From an uncultured Ruthenibacterium sp. (GTDB lineage: Bacteria; Bacillota; Clostridia; Oscillospirales; Ruminococcaceae): a stretch of DNA of 41,361 nucleotides. Of this stretch, positions 16,441 through 26,600 are shown in pieces. The notes under the pieces were generated by a model that was not told the DNA's origin, ran no database searches, and saw nothing but the letters and a program-made list of their open reading frames with translations. How positions within the stretch are numbered: position 1 is the stretch's first letter; each line of letters starts with the position of its first letter. The position numbers and the translations under genes were made by a program. The DNA is taken from the NCBI GenBank assembly GCA_944386565.1, contig CALXBO010000017.1:1-41361 (forward strand), in the 5' to 3' direction.

Positions 16441-16959
16441 TCACATCAGGTCGTCGTCGTAATAGAACAGCTCCACACCGAACCGGGCCGCCCCGACGCA
16501 CAGGCGGTCGCCGCTTTGCAGCAGCGCGCTCTCTCCGCGCAGGCGGCGCCCGTTCGGCCCACGCCGCAGCAGCGTTCCGTTCGCGGAGCCGAGGTCGCAC
16601 ACGGCGACCCCCTGCTGCGTGAGCCCGATGCGGCAGTGCCGCGCGGAGGCGGTGGGATCGTCGACGAACACGTCCGAAGCGGACGCGTCCCGGCCGAACA
16701 CGATGCCCATGTCGGGGTCCATGACGTATTCCGTGCGGTGCGGGCCCAACACGCGCAGACACACGAACACGCCCTGCCGCCGCGGCGGCCCGGGCCGCGG
16801 ATGCAGAGCCGACAGCTCGCTGTCCATCAGTTCACTGCGCACGAGCATATGCGCCGCGCGGAACCACCGGCGGCGCCGTCTGCCGCGCGCCACGGCGACG
16901 GCGGCGCCGCCGGCCGCCGCTGCGCACAGGGCGGCCAGCGCGATCAGCAGCGCCGTCAT
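16441..16959 (-). CDS. Membrane-anchored FHA domain protein
   Basis: A 172-residue protein: an N-terminal membrane helix (residues 2-24), a run of arginines (RGRRRRR) placing the rest in the cytosol, and a complete FHA domain (about 82-165). All phosphothreonine-binding hallmarks are kept: GR (89-90), S..H (105, 108) and NG (127-128). It lies between EssC and the TPR-type membrane protein, and its ATG overlaps the upstream stop as ATGA. It should read phosphorylation by one of the two kinases and recruit the partner to the membrane machine. Confidence 0.85.
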   Translation of the reverse strand: MTALLIALAALCAAAAGGAAVAVARGRRRRRWFRAAHMLVRSELMDSELSALHPRPGPPRRQGVFVCLRVLGPHRTEYVMDPDMGIVFGRDASASDVFVDDPTASARHCRIGLTQQGVAVCDLGSANGTLLRRGPNGRRLRGESALLQSGDRLCVGAARFGVELFYYDDDLM

Positions 16960-18512
16960 TTGACCGCGCCGGGCGACGTCGCCGCCGCCCGGTTGGTGAC
17001 CTCCAGCTCACCGTGATCCAGGCGGAACACATGCCAGCCGTACTCCAGACCGGAGCACACTTCAATGACCGTGGGGGCGTCCTGCCCCGGCATGTACACC
17101 TTCACGACCGCGCCCGACTGCGAGAGCCCGCCCGTCGCGCGGAAATCCACAACGACGAATTCGTACACGCCGTTGAGGTCGTAGATCGTGGTCGTCTCCG
17201 GGCCGTAACCGTCGATGTCATCGACGTCCAGCTCCGCGGCCAGCTCTCCGCCGGCGTATGCCTGCTTTTCCCGGTAGGACACGGTGACGATCTCACCGCC
17301 GTCCATTTCGCCGCGCAGACGGCTGTCCAGATCGGCGGGGTAGCTGCCCCACTCCAGCACGATGCGCACCTCGCCCTCGGCGAGCGCGGGGGAGATGGTA
17401 AAGCTGCGCTCGGTCACGCTCTGGTATTCGCTGACGTAGCACTCGAACGTCTCGGTGATGTAGCCCGGGCAGCTCACCGTCACAAGGTAATCGCCGCCAT
17501 TGAGATCCACGGTAAAGGAGCCGTAGCCGTCGCTCTCCGTCTCCGCCACAACCTCTCCCGACGAACTCGCGAATTGCATCTCCGCGTGTGCCACGCCGCC
17601 GGCTGTCGTCGCGTCCAGGATGCGGCCGGTCAGGCTGGCTGCGGACCCGGCGTTTTCTCCGGTGGGAACGATCTCGTTCCACGCGCCGGCGCTGACCGAA
17701 CCGTCGGCGCCGCATGCGATGCGCACCCGGCACCCGAATGCGGTGAACGAGACGACGTCGCCGTGCTCGGCGTCCGTCTCGCGCGCAAGACCCGCCAGAC
17801 GCATGGACTCCAGCTCCTCATACGTCACGGTCTGCGCACCGCCGAACAGGCGGGAGATGTCGTCGAGCGTCACGGCGTTCGGGATCAGCCGCGAGTACGG
17901 CCGGTCCGTGTTGGGGTCCACCACATTGTGATTTTCGCTCGTTGGGAAGAAGTGGAGCGTCGCTGCGATGCCCGCCGCGCGCACATCGCAGCTCCCGCCC
18001 TGCACCGCACTGCTCTCGATGCCTTCCTTCAGGCGGTAGCCGTCAAAATCGGTGGATGCAAAGCGCTCCAGCAGACGGCTGTCGAGCACGGGGACCGCGT
18101 CCGTCTTGCCGTCCGTCCCGCCGGCCGCTTCACCGCCGCCATCCTGCGCGGTCTGTCCCGCCGCGTCCAGGTCGATTTTGAGCAGCGAGAGCAGCCGCCC
18201 GGGCGTCTTCTGCATTCCCCGCTCCAGCAGGGCGTTGGCCATCGCGGTGTTGCCCTGCGCCGTATAGACGCGCACAAGGCCCACATACGCCTCTTCCTCC
18301 TCGTCGGAGATGTCCAGCGCCGCCTGATAGGCCAGCAGGGCGGCCGCATAATTGCCCTCGCCGTAGTACTTGTCGCCCAGTTCGATCTGCCTGTGGTACT
18401 CGCTCGTGCGCACCTGCTGCCAGGCCAGCACCCCGGCCGCGATGAGCAGTGCCGCTGCCGCCACGGCCGCCGTGCAGAGAAACGCGATGCGCCTTGCGGA
18501 AAACCGTTTCAT
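16956..18512 (-). CDS. Single-pass protein with TPR and carboxypeptidase-regulatory-like domain
   Basis: A 518-residue protein. A basic N-terminus and one membrane helix (about 10-30) suggest an N-in, C-out topology. Two or three TPR-like helical repeats follow (about 38-110; YYGEGNYAAALLAYQAAL), then an acidic Gly-rich linker, a mixed domain, and a beta-sandwich resembling the carboxypeptidase regulatory/CNA-B type (about 280-370; YGSFTVDLNGGDYLVTV). A second beta-rich domain ends the protein. Its ATG overlaps the stop of the 46-residue gene. An extracytoplasmic part of the secretion machine or a cell-wall contact is plausible; no family name is safe. Confidence 0.65.
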   Translation of the reverse strand: MKRFSARRIAFLCTAAVAAAALLIAAGVLAWQQVRTSEYHRQIELGDKYYGEGNYAAALLAYQAALDISDEEEEAYVGLVRVYTAQGNTAMANALLERGMQKTPGRLLSLLKIDLDAAGQTAQDGGGEAAGGTDGKTDAVPVLDSRLLERFASTDFDGYRLKEGIESSAVQGGSCDVRAAGIAATLHFFPTSENHNVVDPNTDRPYSRLIPNAVTLDDISRLFGGAQTVTYEELESMRLAGLARETDAEHGDVVSFTAFGCRVRIACGADGSVSAGAWNEIVPTGENAGSAASLTGRILDATTAGGVAHAEMQFASSSGEVVAETESDGYGSFTVDLNGGDYLVTVSCPGYITETFECYVSEYQSVTERSFTISPALAEGEVRIVLEWGSYPADLDSRLRGEMDGGEIVTVSYREKQAYAGGELAAELDVDDIDGYGPETTTIYDLNGVYEFVVVDFRATGGLSQSGAVVKVYMPGQDAPTVIEVCSGLEYGWHVFRLDHGELEVTNRAAATSPGAVK

Positions 18513-18649
18513 TTCTGATTCCTCCCTGTCTGTGTTTCTGTGCCGCCGGAATGAAGCCAGCGCGAGAGCAGCACCTGTGCCGCCGCAATGAGCACGGCCC
18601 CCGCTGCGATCAGAACGATCCCCGCGGTGCGCAGCTGAAAGGCATCCAT
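18509..18649 (-). CDS. Small single-helix membrane protein
   Basis: A 46-residue protein with one hydrophobic helix (GIVLIAAGAVLIAAAQVLL) and a polar tail. The start is supported by GGAGG ten bases upstream and by a four-base overlap with the next gene, which indicates a real translated gene despite its size. It may be an accessory subunit of the membrane complex, a place held by small EssA-like proteins in standard loci, but no sequence likeness to EssA is visible. Confidence 0.6.
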   Translation of the reverse strand: MDAFQLRTAGIVLIAAGAVLIAAAQVLLSRWLHSGGTETQTGRNQK

Positions 18650-18662
18650 ATTGCTTCCTCCT

Positions 18663-20519
18663 TTACGCCAGACGCTGTTCCAGTTCCTCGAGCAGTTCCC
18701 CGGATGCCGCGTCCCTGAGAGCCGCGTCCTGTGCGTCCCAGAGACTGCGCGCGCGGACACACCACACGCGCGACTCATCGTACAGCCCGAGGTCGTAGCA
18801 TACGAGCGCCAGGTGCAGCGCCGCCGCATATTCGCCCGGATACTCCTGCGCCAGCTGCTCGAGCATCCGGCGGCTCTGCTCCAGCTCTCCCTGCGCGCGC
18901 AGTACAGCGGCCAGATTGAGCCGGTCCTTCCAGTAGGGCATCTCCGTTTCGCACAGCCGCTCGTAGCACGAACGCGCGGCGGCCAGGTACTCCCGGCCGG
19001 ACTGCGTGTGTTCCAGATACGCGGCATAGGCCGCCTCGCCGAGCATGCGCAGCGTCCCGCGCGACGACGAATATCCCGCCGCTTCGCTCAGCCATTCCAC
19101 GCGCGCGGCGGCGTCCGTCTGCACCTGCGCCGCCAGAACGCAGGCCCGCGCGCACAGCTCGCCCATTCCCGCGCGCCCGCCGCACTCCGCCAGCACCTCC
19201 CGCACGCAGGAGACACAGGCGTCCGTCTCGCCCGACGCGGCATATACCGCCGCCTGCGCGAGCGTCAGTTCGCCGCCGGTCACACCGTTGCCGCGCGCGA
19301 GTTCCAGCACGCCGGACGCGCCCTGCACGTCCCCGGCGAGCGCGTACGCCAGAGCCGCGTCGCGGTAGAACGCGGCCGCCTGGGAGCCGCCGGGCTCACA
19401 CGCGACGGCGCCGGCGTACTCCTGCGCCGCCAGAGCGTACTCGCCGCGGCCGTAGTAATAATCCCCCGCCGCGTGCAGCAGCTGCGCGCGGCAGGAGGGA
19501 TCGCTGTCCAGAAACGCCGTATAGGCTTCGTTTTCCAGAATGGCCGTCCCCAGCCGGTACGCCTCGTCCGTATCGGTATACATTGCGCTGCAGAACGCAT
19601 CGTATTCGCTGTAAAAGCGCTCGGCGCCCTCCTGCCGCACGCCCGTTACCAGCAGAAACACGCCTGCTGCGGCCAGACACAGACCGGCCGCCCAGCTCGC
19701 CGTCTGGAGCGCCAGATAGGTGCGGTAGCGCCCGCGGTACAGCCTGTACCGGCGCAGCGCACGGCGCATCGCCTCCGCAGAGGCATACCGGGCGCCGCGC
19801 CGCGGCTGCATGGCGCGGTCGAGGATGCGGCACAGCTCTCCGGCCGGGCCCGCGCCGTACAGCTGCGTGAGCGCGGGGCTGTCCGGGCCGGGGGCGCGCC
19901 CGGTGATGAGCGTGTAGAACGTGGCGGCAAGAGCGTACAGATCCGAGCGGCCGTCCAGCACCGGGCCGCCCGGTTTGCCGCGCAGCGTGCGCTGTGCCAG
20001 GAGCTGCTGCTCCGGCGAGGCATAAACCGCGGTGTAGCCTGCGAGCGCCCCGCCCTGTGCCGACGCGGAGATGTTGAAGTCGATCAGGCACAGGCCGCCC
20101 TCAGGGCGGAGCATGATGTTGGCGGGCTTGATGTCGTTGTGCAGCACGGGAGGCCGCCGCCCGTGCAGGTACACCAGCACGTCCAGCAATTCCTCCAGCC
20201 AGTCCTCCGCTTGGCGCAGCCCGGCGCGCCCGCCGCGCTCGACCCACTTGTCCAGCGAGATGCCCGGGACGAAGTCCATGACGGTATACACATTTCCTCC
20301 GGTCTCGACGAAGTCGTACACCTGCGGCAGGCCCGGATGGTGCAGGTTCTTCAGGATGTCGGCCTCGGCGCGCGCGTTGTGCGCGCCCAGAAGCCGTTTG
20401 ATGACGATTTTTTTCTGCAGCGTCAGATGCCATCCGTCATAAACCACGCCGGAGCCGCCGCTGCCGATCTCGCCGCCGACGAGGTAGCGTCCGCAGAGGA
20501 TCTGATTTGATTGCAGCAT
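18663..20519 (-). CDS. Membrane Ser/Thr protein kinase with atypical motifs and TPR-like exterior
   Basis: A 618-residue protein: an N-terminal kinase domain (about 11-255), membrane helix 267-293, and a long helical, TPR-like C-terminal part. The glycine loop (GSGGSGVV), Lys41, Glu53, Asp129, Lys131 and Asn134 are kept, but the HRD motif reads HND and DFG reads DFN, so it is a non-RD kinase whose activity may be low. This layout recalls EssB/YukC, the membrane pseudokinase of standard Firmicute type VII systems, which is otherwise absent here. It starts a run of overlapping genes ending in the EssC block. Confidence 0.85.
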   Translation of the reverse strand: MLQSNQILCGRYLVGGEIGSGGSGVVYDGWHLTLQKKIVIKRLLGAHNARAEADILKNLHHPGLPQVYDFVETGGNVYTVMDFVPGISLDKWVERGGRAGLRQAEDWLEELLDVLVYLHGRRPPVLHNDIKPANIMLRPEGGLCLIDFNISASAQGGALAGYTAVYASPEQQLLAQRTLRGKPGGPVLDGRSDLYALAATFYTLITGRAPGPDSPALTQLYGAGPAGELCRILDRAMQPRRGARYASAEAMRRALRRYRLYRGRYRTYLALQTASWAAGLCLAAAGVFLLVTGVRQEGAERFYSEYDAFCSAMYTDTDEAYRLGTAILENEAYTAFLDSDPSCRAQLLHAAGDYYYGRGEYALAAQEYAGAVACEPGGSQAAAFYRDAALAYALAGDVQGASGVLELARGNGVTGGELTLAQAAVYAASGETDACVSCVREVLAECGGRAGMGELCARACVLAAQVQTDAAARVEWLSEAAGYSSSRGTLRMLGEAAYAAYLEHTQSGREYLAAARSCYERLCETEMPYWKDRLNLAAVLRAQGELEQSRRMLEQLAQEYPGEYAAALHLALVCYDLGLYDESRVWCVRARSLWDAQDAALRDAASGELLEELEQRLA

Positions 20520-20580
20520 CGTTGTTCCATGCGGAAGCGCGCGCGCTTTCCGGCGCGCGGAGAACTGCCGCGAATTTGCA

Positions 20581-20617
20581 GAAAGCTGCTTTTCGCACAA
20601 GGAGAAAAGCAGCTTTC
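20581..20617 (-). promoter_or_regulatory. Hairpin in the leader of the second kinase operon
   Basis: Fourteen-base arms 20581-20594 and 20604-20617 (GAAAGCTGCTTTTC and its complement) pair perfectly. It lies in the 176-base gap between the giant-protein stop and the kinase start. No T tract follows, so it could be an RNA processing or stability element. No convincing promoter was seen between it and the kinase start at 20519. Confidence 0.4.
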
Positions 20618-20627
20618 GGAGTGTGAT

Positions 20628-20656
20628 GCGGGCCGGGCGGAGAGCGCCCGGCCCGC
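20628..20656 (-). terminator. GC-rich hairpin after the giant Ig-like gene
   Basis: Twelve-base perfect arms 20628-20639 and 20645-20656 with a five-base loop sit 40 bases past the stop of the 2240-residue protein. There is no T tract, so it may only attenuate read-through from the signalling half of the cargo into the secretion half. Confidence 0.5.
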
Positions 20657-20695
20657 GCATTCCCGCACTCGTCGGGATTCTATGACCGTATGGGA

Positions 20696-23600
20696 TTACA
20701 CACGCGGCGCAGCCTTGGGTTTCTCTTTCCCGGTTGCGCGGCGCTTGGCAAGGATGACCGCCACAGCGGCAACCGCCGCGACGAGGACCACGGTCCCGAT
20801 GACGAGCGGCGTGTTGTTGATGAAGCGGATGAAGGGGTTCGTGGTCAGCAGGAACCGCGCGGATTCCGCGCTGCTCTCGTTGCCGGCCCGGTCCACCGCG
20901 GTGACGACGATCGTCTGGCGCGAGGCCGATGCCTGAGCCACAAACTCCACCGAGCCGCTCATGGCCTCCAGCTGTTCGGCGTCGTATATGACGGTGCGAT
21001 CGCCGTTTGTGATGGTCAGGCCCGCCATGGCGTAGTTTTCGTCGTAGTTCACCACGACGGTGCGCTCGTTGGCGTTGTAGGAAGCCTCCTCGACGCCCGT
21101 GATGATGACGGACGGGGCCGTTTTGTCCACGACGAAGCTGAGGGTCTTTGCGTACTCCTCCACGCTGCTGGTGACGTTGGTGTTGATATTGCCCGCGGCG
21201 TCCTCGGAGTAGATCGTCACGTCATACACGCCCTCTTCGGAGAAGTTCTCCGCGCGGATGGTGTAATCGTACTGCTTCCACGTTCCCGCTCCGCCGGAGG
21301 CCGCGACCTCGTAGTCCGCGCCCTCGGTCAGCGTGACCGTCTGGCCGTTGAGCGTGTAGCTGATCTCGCTGAATTCCAGCGTGTCGACGTTGATCTCCGT
21401 GACGTTCAGCGTGCGCGCGGCCGCGGCGTAACGGCTGTCCACAAGTGCCTGCGTGTCGTCGCTGAGGATGTAGTTGGAGCCGAACCGGTTGACGCTGAAC
21501 ATGATCTCGCCCTGCGTGACGTTGCCCGCAAGGTCGGTCACGGTGCCGACGCAGCGGTACACGTCGTCATTTCCGGGGACCGCCTCGATGTTCGCGCACA
21601 CGAAGCTGCCTCCGAACGCGTCCTCGCTGCGCGTTCCCGTCAGGTTGCGGCCGTCGGTGTTCTTGTAGCCGGTGATGGACACGCTCGTTCCGTTCGTGTC
21701 GTAGTTGATGTCGTGATAGGTGATGACCGGTGCGACGTCACCGCGGTTGGCCGAGCGGTCGGCCACGCCGGAGAACTCCAGCGTCGGCGCGGTGGTGTCG
21801 ACCGTGAACATCGCCACGGTGACCTCCTGCGCGGCGTTGCCCGCGAGGTCGGTGTAGTTGACGCGCATCGTGTAGTCGCCGTCGGCCGCGAACGGCACGG
21901 TGGCGGTGTTCACGTCGCCGCCGCTCGCCCAGCCGGATGCGCCGGGAGCCGCGACGGAGCCCTCCGCGACGGCGGCCGTCGTCTCGACCTGCGCGTCGGG
22001 CGCGTTGAAGTTGTGCTCATCGATGCGGACGGTCGCCGTGCGGCCCGCGTTGAAATAGCGGCCGTTGCGAACGTCGTTGTTGTCGAACGTCACGGTGATG
22101 ACGGGCGCCGTCTTGTCGAGGACAAAGTCCGTCGGAGCGGCGCTGTCGCCGTAATCCGGTTTGCCGGCGTCGTGTCCCGCGAGGTCCCTGGCGGAGACGC
22201 CGAACGTGTAGTCGCCGTCCGCCGTGTAGGAGACGGTGCACGTCCAGGTGTCGTCGTCGCCGTTGGCGGAATCACCCGCCTGATACGTCCACGCACCCGG
22301 CGTGACCTGCGTTGAAATGACCGTCTGCGACGGGTCGAAGTTGCGCTCGGTCACGACGACGGTGGCCGTCCGGTCCGCCTTGAAGTACCGGTCGTTCTTC
22401 ACGTCGTTGTTGTCGTACGTCACACGGATGGACGGGGCCGTGGTGTCGATGCCGAAGGCATACGACTGCGTGCCGCCCGCGTTGTCCGCATTGTCCGCGG
22501 CGTACACTTCGATCTTCACGTCGTTGTAGTTGAACGACGCGGCGTTGAAGGTAAAGACGATGGTGTCCTCATAGACGAGTTTTCCGTCCTCGCGCGGGTA
22601 CGTCACAATCCCCGCCTGCACCGCTCCCGCGCCGGAAGCGGCCTGAACGAGGCCCGTGGCGTCCTGCCCGTTGATGGTGACGCGGTAGGTCACATCGCGC
22701 AGGCCGGAGCTCGCGATGACGCGGTTGGGATCGGAGATCCGCGCCTCGACCGTCACGGTCTTGTCGTAGAGCGGGTTGCCGGCAGGGCCCCGGCCCGCAG
22801 CGGACACCGTGGAGACGAGCTGCACCAGCGGGTCCAGTTCGTCCGTCGAGGGCGCTTCCACGTCAAAGTAGAAGTTGTTGGTGGGCTGTGCCATCGACAC
22901 GCTGTTGCCCGCGCGGTCGGTGATGGTGAGGCTCTTCAGGGAGATGACCTGCTGGCCGTTCACGGTCAGAACGCGGTCGCCCTCGGCCGTGTCGGACGGA
23001 ACGGTCTGCTGGCCTTCCAGCGTGGAGACGAATTCGTAATGGATCGTATAGGGCGAGCAGTCGCTGCCGAGGAAGGACGCGGTCGCCGACGTGATGCTCT
23101 GATACGGCTCATTCTTCGAGACCGTGTAGTTGCCCTGCGCGTCGATGGCCGCGGCGTAAAAATCACCGAAGGTGAATGCCAGCGCGGGCGCGGCGGTATC
23201 GACGGCAAAGAAGTACGTCTGATACTCCGCCTCCGGCACGAAATAGGCTTCCATGCTCTCCGCATCGACGATGACGCCGTTGCCCGCCTTGTCCGTGCCG
23301 GACAGGCGCAGCGCGTACAGGCCGTCGCCGCCGCTCGCGGCGGTATACGTCTGATCCTCCGCCGCCAGCTCCGTCCAGTCGGACACGGTACCGGCCGCAT
23401 AGTCCTCCGCCTGCGTGTCGGCGCCGAACTCGACCGTCATGCTTTCGGCGTCGAAGTTCGTCTCGGCGACCTCCAGCGTCAGGCCCAGCGCAGCGTTCAG
23501 GTAGAAGCGGCTGTCCTGCGCGGCGGTGTTGTCCGCGCCGCCGAAATCCGGCGTGAGCGCCGCGACGGGCGCGACGGTGTCGAGCACCTTTCTGCCCGAC

Positions 23601-26600
23601 GCATACACGCCGTCCGTGTCGGCGGCGGGGTCATTTTCACTCGTGTTTTCCCCCTTGGTGATCACGATGCGGTTGCCGGAATTTGTCACGCCGGACAGTT
23701 CGAACGTGTACACGCCGTCGGCCGCCGCGGCGGGATCGACGGGGAAGGAATAGACGGTAATGCCGGTCACGGCATCCTCGCTGACCGTCCAGCCCGTCAG
23801 CTCGCTCTGTTCGCCGTCCAGCCCCGCTGCATAGTTTGCGACGTAGCTCGCGCCGCGCTCCGGATCGTTCGTCACCGTGAAGGACGCGGTGAACGCCTTG
23901 TTGAAGTAGTCGCCGTCGTTCTCATAGGAGTTGCCCGGCGCGCTCACGGAGAACACCGCCGCGGGCTCGTAGGTGTCGATCACGCTGCTGCGCGCGTCGG
24001 CGTATGCGGCGCTCTCGTTGCCCGCGAGATCCTCAAACGGCTCCGCCGTCAGCTGATACGCGCCGTCGGCCGCATAGTCTCCGAGCGCCTTGACGGTCAG
24101 CGTCGCCGTGTGGGTGCCGTCGCCGTTGTCGGTCCAGCCCGACAGCGTGTATCCGGTGAATGCCTCGCCGTCCTTCGTCATCCTGACGGCGGCGGTGGCC
24201 GCGTCGGCGTCGAAGTTCACCTCAGTGACGGTCAGCGCGGCCGTCAGATCCGTGGGCGCGCCGCCGTTTGTGTAATCCAGTGCGTAATAATAGGTATCGC
24301 CGTCCGCGAGCGTCTCCTCGCCGTACTCCACGGAGACGGCGGGCGCCGTGTTGTCGAGCACCGCGACGCCCTCGGCCAGCTTTGCCGCCTCGCCGCCCAG
24401 CGCAGGCACGGCGGAGACGGAGACCGCATACTCGGCCTCAGCGCCCAGCGCGACCGTGCCCGTCCACGTGTTGCCGGCAAGCGTCCAGTCGGACACCGTC
24501 TGCACCTCGCCGTTGACGGTGACGGTGATGTAACTTTCAACGCCGCTCATCGCCGCGAGGATCTCGCCCGTCACACGGACCGTGAGGGTTTTCTCTGCCG
24601 CCCGGAAGTAGATCTTGTCGGCCCCGAGCACCGTGTTGTCCACGGACAGTTCCGCCGCGGGCTCCTTCGTCTGGAGCAGGAACGAGACGGTCTGGCCGCT
24701 GACGATGTTCAGGCTCTCGCCGACGTCCGCCGTCAGAGCGAGCGGAGCGCCGCCGTCCAGCGCAAACCCGACGGTCTGCGCGCCGCCGGCGGTCAGCTCG
24801 TCGCTGAAGTCATACAGATAGGTGTGGCCGGCGGCGTCATATCCGGCGGGCGCGATCTGCGTCGGCACACCGTTCACCGTGACGGTCAGGCCGCCCGCGG
24901 GCATCTCGCGGAACGCCGCGCTCACGGAGAGCGCTCCGTCGCCGGCTGCGACAGCCTGCGCCGCGTCGTAGGCACACGCGCCCCAGGTGAAGCCCTCGCC
25001 GAACGTCAGTTCCGCGGCGGGGGCGTTCGTGCCCTCGAATACATTGGAGTCCGTGCGGGACGCGAGGAAATCTTCGACATCGCTGTACGTTTTGCCAAGC
25101 TGGTCGAGGAAGATCGCGTTGCCGCGCTCGTCGTACGCCTCGACCAGAACGGACAGCTCATAGCCCGCGTATCCGCTCAGGTCGAATAATTTCTTGTACT
25201 CCTTCGCGCCGCCGAGTTCCGTCTGCTCTTCCAGCACCGCATACTCGACCGGCGTCTTGCCGTCGTACAGCGTCACTCTGACGGAGCGCAGGCCGGAGCC
25301 GCCCGTCTCATCGCTCACTTGCACTACCAGTTCCAGAGTGGACTGGGTAACGGAACCGGTCGGCGCCGTCACGTCCGCGATGACCTTCGCGGAGAGCGTG
25401 CCGTACGAGACGTTGCCCGCCTTGTCCGTCAGCTTGTAGTGGACATAGCCGGTGTCGCCTTGAGTCAGGGTAACTGACTCCGCCCAGATCGCCTCCGGAA
25501 CATTCTGCGGATTCGCATCCGCGGAGAGCGCAACGAGCGCCGTGTCGACGCCGCTGTCCTCATCTTTCGCCGTGACGGAGATGGTCGTTTCCGTGTCGGC
25601 CGTCACCTGGTCGCCGGAACCGGCCGGCGAGAGGTCGCCCGTCAGTTCGATGTCGCCCAGCACGGGCGCGGCCGAATCGTAGCTGTACGTCAGCACGACC
25701 GGGCCGTACACAACATCGCCCGCCGCGGTCTTATGCAGGATGTAGGTCTCCAGCGTCTGTTCCGCGCCTGTCACCGGCACGACGGACACCTCTGCGCCGG
25801 ATGCATCGGCAAAGAAGAACTCCGCGCCCATCAGCGCGAGCGTGTGATCGGGGCGGTACCAGCCGTTCTGCGGCGCGGCGAATTCAGCCGTCACGCCGTC
25901 GGCGAGCGTCAGGGACGTGCTCCCGTCCGTCAGCGTCAGCTCCGCCGTCTGCGCGGCGGCCGGAGCAATGACAGCGTTCGTCACGGATGCGGACGCAACC
26001 GTGTAGTTGTTTCCGCTCAGCGTGAAGTCGGCCGCGTCCACGCCCGCCAGGCTGTGCGAGCCGGGCAGTGCGCTCTCGTACTCCCAGCCCCGCGCGTCGA
26101 TGGCTGCGATGCCGAACGTCCCGTCGCCCTCCAGGGCGTCGGTTGTCCATTCAAGACCCTCCGGATAAAACACCGGCGGGAGGTCCGTCGTGCCGTCGCT
26201 CACCTTTTTCAGCGAGGGCTCGCCCGCCGCGTCAAAGCTGATGTTGACCGGGCGCGGGACGATCTCGACGGTGCCGTTCAGCGCCGTCAGCGCCGCCGCG
26301 TCCTGCGACAGCGTATAATTGGGGTTGCCGACGGACGGCGTGCCGGAGACGGCCACCGTCTGTGTTCCCGCGTCTTTCGACGCCGCCGTGTAGGTGACGC
26401 CGCTGAGCGTCAGCGCATCGCCGAACGCGGTGTTTGCAAATGTCACCGACGCGGAAGACACGTCGACGGACGTGGTGTTGTCATATGTTTTGGGCGCAAA
26501 CGCGATGGAAGAAACCGTCACTGCGCGCGGCGACACCGTCACCGTGCAGGTGTCGGAAAAGGATTCGGCGAGCCCCTGCACTTGTGCCTGAACGGTCGCC

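Noticed and set aside
12315..16622. A 1435-residue open frame on the plus strand opposite EssC
   Set aside because: It is antisense to the EssC gene, Arg/His/Ala-rich with no domain, and exists because GC-rich DNA has few stops. The same holds for the long plus-strand frames at 22-1254, 20690-22315 and 23039-25189 and the minus-strand frames at 2330-5158, 34262-36172 and 39722-41287.
18663..20519. Calling the second kinase a dead pseudokinase
   Set aside because: The catalytic Lys, Glu, Asp, Lys and Asn are all present; only the Arg of HRD and the Gly of DFG differ, which does not prove inactivity.
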